Positions 9,005 to 10,846 of a stretch of DNA of 10,846 bases are shown here, piece by piece (the stretch's first letter is position 1; each line of letters starts with the position of its first letter). The translations under genes were made by a program, and so were the position numbers. The notes beneath the pieces were generated by a model. The model saw only the letters and a list, made by a program, of their open reading frames with translations, was not told the origin of the DNA and made no database searches. Source of the stretch: Sva-25 sp039714995 (GTDB lineage: Bacteria > Pseudomonadota > Gammaproteobacteria > Chromatiales > Chromatiaceae); contig JBDLII010000070.1 of the NCBI GenBank assembly GCA_039714995.1, positions 1 to 10,846 on the forward strand, given 5' to 3'.

Positions 9005-9035
9005 TTCACCATTTACCTGACGTAACTGCTAAAAT
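9005..9035 (+). promoter_or_regulatory. Candidate purM-purN promoter
   Basis: TAAAAT (9030-9035) is a good -10 hexamer 30 bases before the purM start. TTCACC (9005-9010) is a poor -35 at a long 19-base spacing. I see no PurR-type palindrome (ACGCAAACGTTTGCGT-like) nearby. Confidence 0.35.
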
Positions 9036-9065
9036 GGCTCGCACTCTTCATCAGCGGACATCCAG

Positions 9066-10109
9066 GTGACAGACAAGACACCCTCCCTCAGCTACCGGGA
9101 TGCCGGCGTCGATATCGATGCCGGCAACCGGCTGGTCGATCGCATCGGTCCGATCGTCAAACAGACTTTTCGCCCCGGCGTACTGACCGGCATTGGCGGC
9201 TTTGGCGGCCTGTTTGAACTACCGGTAGATCGATACTCCCGGCCGGTGCTGGTCTCCGGCACCGACGGCGTCGGCACAAAGCTGAAAGTTGCAATGATGA
9301 TGCAGCGCCACGACAGCATCGGCATCGATCTGGTCGCGATGTGCGTCAACGACATCATCGTTGCCGGCGCGGAACCGCTCTTTTTTCTCGACTACTATGC
9401 AACCGGACAGCTCAACGTGGATGCTGCAGCACAGGTTGTCAGCGGCATCGCCGAGGGGTGCCGGCAATCCGGCGCAGCCCTGATCGGCGGCGAAACCGCA
9501 GAGATGCCGGGCATGTACGAGGGCGAGGATTACGACCTTGCCGGTTTTGCCGTCGGCATCGTGGAGAAGTCGCGGATATTAACGCCTGAGAGGGTGGAAG
9601 CCGGCGATGTGCTGCTGGGGATGGCCTCATCCGGACCCCACTCCAACGGCTACTCGCTGATCCGGCGCATCCTTGAAGTTACCGACGCCGATCTCGATCA
9701 ACCCATGGGGGATACGACGCTGGGCGAGGCGCTGCTTGCGCCGACGCGCATCTATGTCAAGCCGCTGCTGGAGATGATCGACAAGATTCCGGTCCATGCG
9801 CTAGCTCACATCACCGGCGGCGGGCTGCCGGAAAACCTGCCGCGCGTGCTCCCGGAAGGCACCGATGCCATGATCGACACCACCAGCTGGCAACGCCCCG
9901 TAGTATTCGACTGGCTGCAGCAGCAGGGCAATGTCGAGGAGAGCGAAATGCTGCGCACCTTCAACTGCGGCATCGGCATGGTGGCAGTTGTTGCAGAGGC
10001 AGATGCCGAACAGGCGCAGGCATTACTGGAAGAAACCGGCGAGACCGTCTATCGCATTGGGAAGATCACGGCCGGTGATGGTGCGCCTGGAGTTTACTAC
10101 AGTGATTGA
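9066..10109 (+). CDS. purM: Phosphoribosylformylglycinamidine cyclo-ligase (AIR synthase) PurM
   Basis: This encodes 347 residues, the normal family length. The enzyme closes the imidazole ring of 5-aminoimidazole ribonucleotide from formylglycinamidine ribonucleotide with ATP, the fifth step of purine synthesis, in the cytoplasm. Visible motifs are SYRDAGVDIDAGN (9-21), the ATP-binding GTDGVGTKLK (65-74), VNDIIVAGAEPLFFLDY (94-110), GGETAEMPGMY (141-151), SSGPHSNGYSLIR (188-200) and HITGGGLPENLPR (248-260), in family order. The start is a GTG at 9066; no in-frame ATG exists before residue 77, so the GTG is well supported, although the ribosome binding site is weak (GGA at 9057-9059). purN follows after 51 bases, the usual gammaproteobacterial order, but an R1 repeat starts on the very next base after the stop. 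Confidence 0.97.
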   Translation: MTDKTPSLSYRDAGVDIDAGNRLVDRIGPIVKQTFRPGVLTGIGGFGGLFELPVDRYSRPVLVSGTDGVGTKLKVAMMMQRHDSIGIDLVAMCVNDIIVAGAEPLFFLDYYATGQLNVDAAAQVVSGIAEGCRQSGAALIGGETAEMPGMYEGEDYDLAGFAVGIVEKSRILTPERVEAGDVLLGMASSGPHSNGYSLIRRILEVTDADLDQPMGDTTLGEALLAPTRIYVKPLLEMIDKIPVHALAHITGGGLPENLPRVLPEGTDAMIDTTSWQRPVVFDWLQQQGNVEESEMLRTFNCGIGMVAVVAEADAEQAQALLEETGETVYRIGKITAGDGAPGVYYSD

Positions 10110-10134
10110 TCGCGGTCAGACGACCGCTCCTACA
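10110..10134 (+). repeat. Dispersed repeat R1, single copy inside the purM-purN spacer
   Basis: It begins TCGCGGTCAGACGACCGC and ends TCCTACA, one mismatch in 25 against 833-857. It starts immediately after the purM TGA and fills half of the 51-base spacer. The internal stem GCGGTC/GACCGC could stabilise the upstream purM message or reduce read-through into purN. Confidence 0.88.
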
Positions 10135-10160
10135 GCACATCCGGGCAACACGATCTACCG

Positions 10161-10793
10161 ATGAAAAAAACACTCTCCGTTGTAGTGCTGATCTCGGGCA
10201 GCGGCAGCAATCTGCAGGCATTGATCGATGCCGCCGGACAGGAGGATTATCCGGCCCGTATCTCCGCCGTCATCAGCAACCGGGAGGATGCCTATGGACT
10301 GCAGCGCGCACGGGCTGCCGGAATTCCCTGCAGGGTGCTGTCACACCAGGGGCATGATGACAGGGAGGCCTACGACCGGTCGCTGATGGAACTGATCGAT
10401 GTTTTCGATCCCGGACTGGTGGTGCTGGCGGGCTTCATGCGCATACTGACTGAGGGCTTTGTCAATCACTACAGCGGCCGGATGCTGAACATCCACCCCT
10501 CGCTGCTGCCGAAATTCAGGGGACTGCACACCCATCAAAGGGCGCTGGATGCCGCCGAAGCAGAGCATGGCGCCAGCGTCCATTTTGTCACCCGGGAGCT
10601 CGACGGTGGTCCGCTGATCGTGCAGTCGCGGGTGCCTGTTCTCCCCGGAGACACCGCCGAGGTGCTGGCCGCGCGGGTCCTCGAACAGGAACACATCATC
10701 TATCCACGGGCGGTGAAGTGGTTTGCCGAGGGGCGTTTGAAACTCGAGAACGGGGTGGCGATGTTCGATAACAAGGCCATCACAGGGCTGTAG
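10161..10793 (+). CDS. purN: Phosphoribosylglycinamide formyltransferase PurN
   Basis: This encodes 210 residues, the normal length for the folate-dependent GAR transformylase. It transfers the formyl group of 10-formyl-tetrahydrofolate to glycinamide ribonucleotide, the third step of purine synthesis. Motifs: phosphate-binding SGSGSNLQALID (12-23), the loop GFMRIL (91-96), MLNIHPSLLPKFRGLHTHQRAL (108-129) with catalytic Asn110 and His112, and ASVHFVTRELDGGPLIVQ (138-155) with catalytic Asp148. All three catalytic residues are present. The start is ATG 10161, which gives the expected MKKTLSVVVLISG; no strong Shine-Dalgarno is visible, consistent with a spacer altered by the R1 repeat. It is cotranscribed with purM unless that repeat ends transcription. 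Its TAG stop lies inside the GTAGG that opens the next R3 repeat. Confidence 0.96.
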   Translation: MKKTLSVVVLISGSGSNLQALIDAAGQEDYPARISAVISNREDAYGLQRARAAGIPCRVLSHQGHDDREAYDRSLMELIDVFDPGLVVLAGFMRILTEGFVNHYSGRMLNIHPSLLPKFRGLHTHQRALDAAEAEHGASVHFVTRELDGGPLIVQSRVPVLPGDTAEVLAARVLEQEHIIYPRAVKWFAEGRLKLENGVAMFDNKAITGL

Positions 10794-10839
10794 GATGCAA
10801 TAAGCGCAGCGCATTGCACCTTTCCATGCGGCGCAATGC
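10790..10839. repeat. Dispersed repeat R3, copy 2 with a facing partial arm
   Basis: 10790-10820 (GTAGGATGCAATAAGCGC...ATTGCACC) matches the minus strand of 5580-5610 at 28 of 31 positions. A facing arm follows: CATGCGGCGCAATGC at 10825-10839 is identical to 5575-5589. The pair can fold back on itself (GCATTGC with GCAATGC). The window ends before the full right arm can be seen. Confidence 0.78.
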
Positions 10840-10846
10840 CCTTAGG

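Overview
The window looks like a chromosomal core region of a gammaproteobacterium with high GC content. The evidence is the purM-purN pair, a full-length cobalamin-dependent MetH, the tail of a YgiM-like SH3 protein, a DUF3820 protein and a HugZ/HutZ-like flavin-fold protein. The abundance of small palindromic intergenic repeats recalls free-living or symbiotic sulfur-oxidising Chromatiales-type genomes, but that placement is an inference and not proven here.

Layout. Positions 1-809 hold a plus-strand cluster: the C-terminal end of a YgiM-like membrane protein, a small lipoprotein preceded by a palindromic repeat, and a DUF3820 protein overlapping the lipoprotein stop by one base. A conserved but unrecognised protein (968-1738, minus) converges on this cluster. 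It is divergent from metH (1829-5563, plus) across a 90-bp shared control region. Between metH and the next gene lies a 270-bp patch made almost wholly of repeats. A large membrane-anchored L,D-transpeptidase-family protein follows (5832-8144, minus), with internal coding tandem repeats and a duplicated N-terminal domain. Across a 224-bp divergent spacer come a HugZ/HutZ-like gene (8369-8872, plus), then purM (9066-10109) and purN (10161-10793) in an operon-like arrangement. The window ends in another repeat.

How the genes work together. PurM and PurN act in de novo IMP synthesis. PurN consumes 10-formyl-tetrahydrofolate and MetH recycles methyl-tetrahydrofolate, so folate one-carbon metabolism is a loose shared theme, although metH is a separate transcription unit. 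The envelope genes (YgiM-like tail, lipoprotein, L,D-transpeptidase-like protein) are not evidently one pathway.

Nothing here looks like a defence system, mobile element, CRISPR array or biosynthetic cluster. The most unusual content is (a) four families of dispersed palindromic repeats that sit exactly at gene boundaries, in one case supplying the stop codon of purN, and (b) the domain architecture and coding tandem repeats of the L,D-transpeptidase-like protein.
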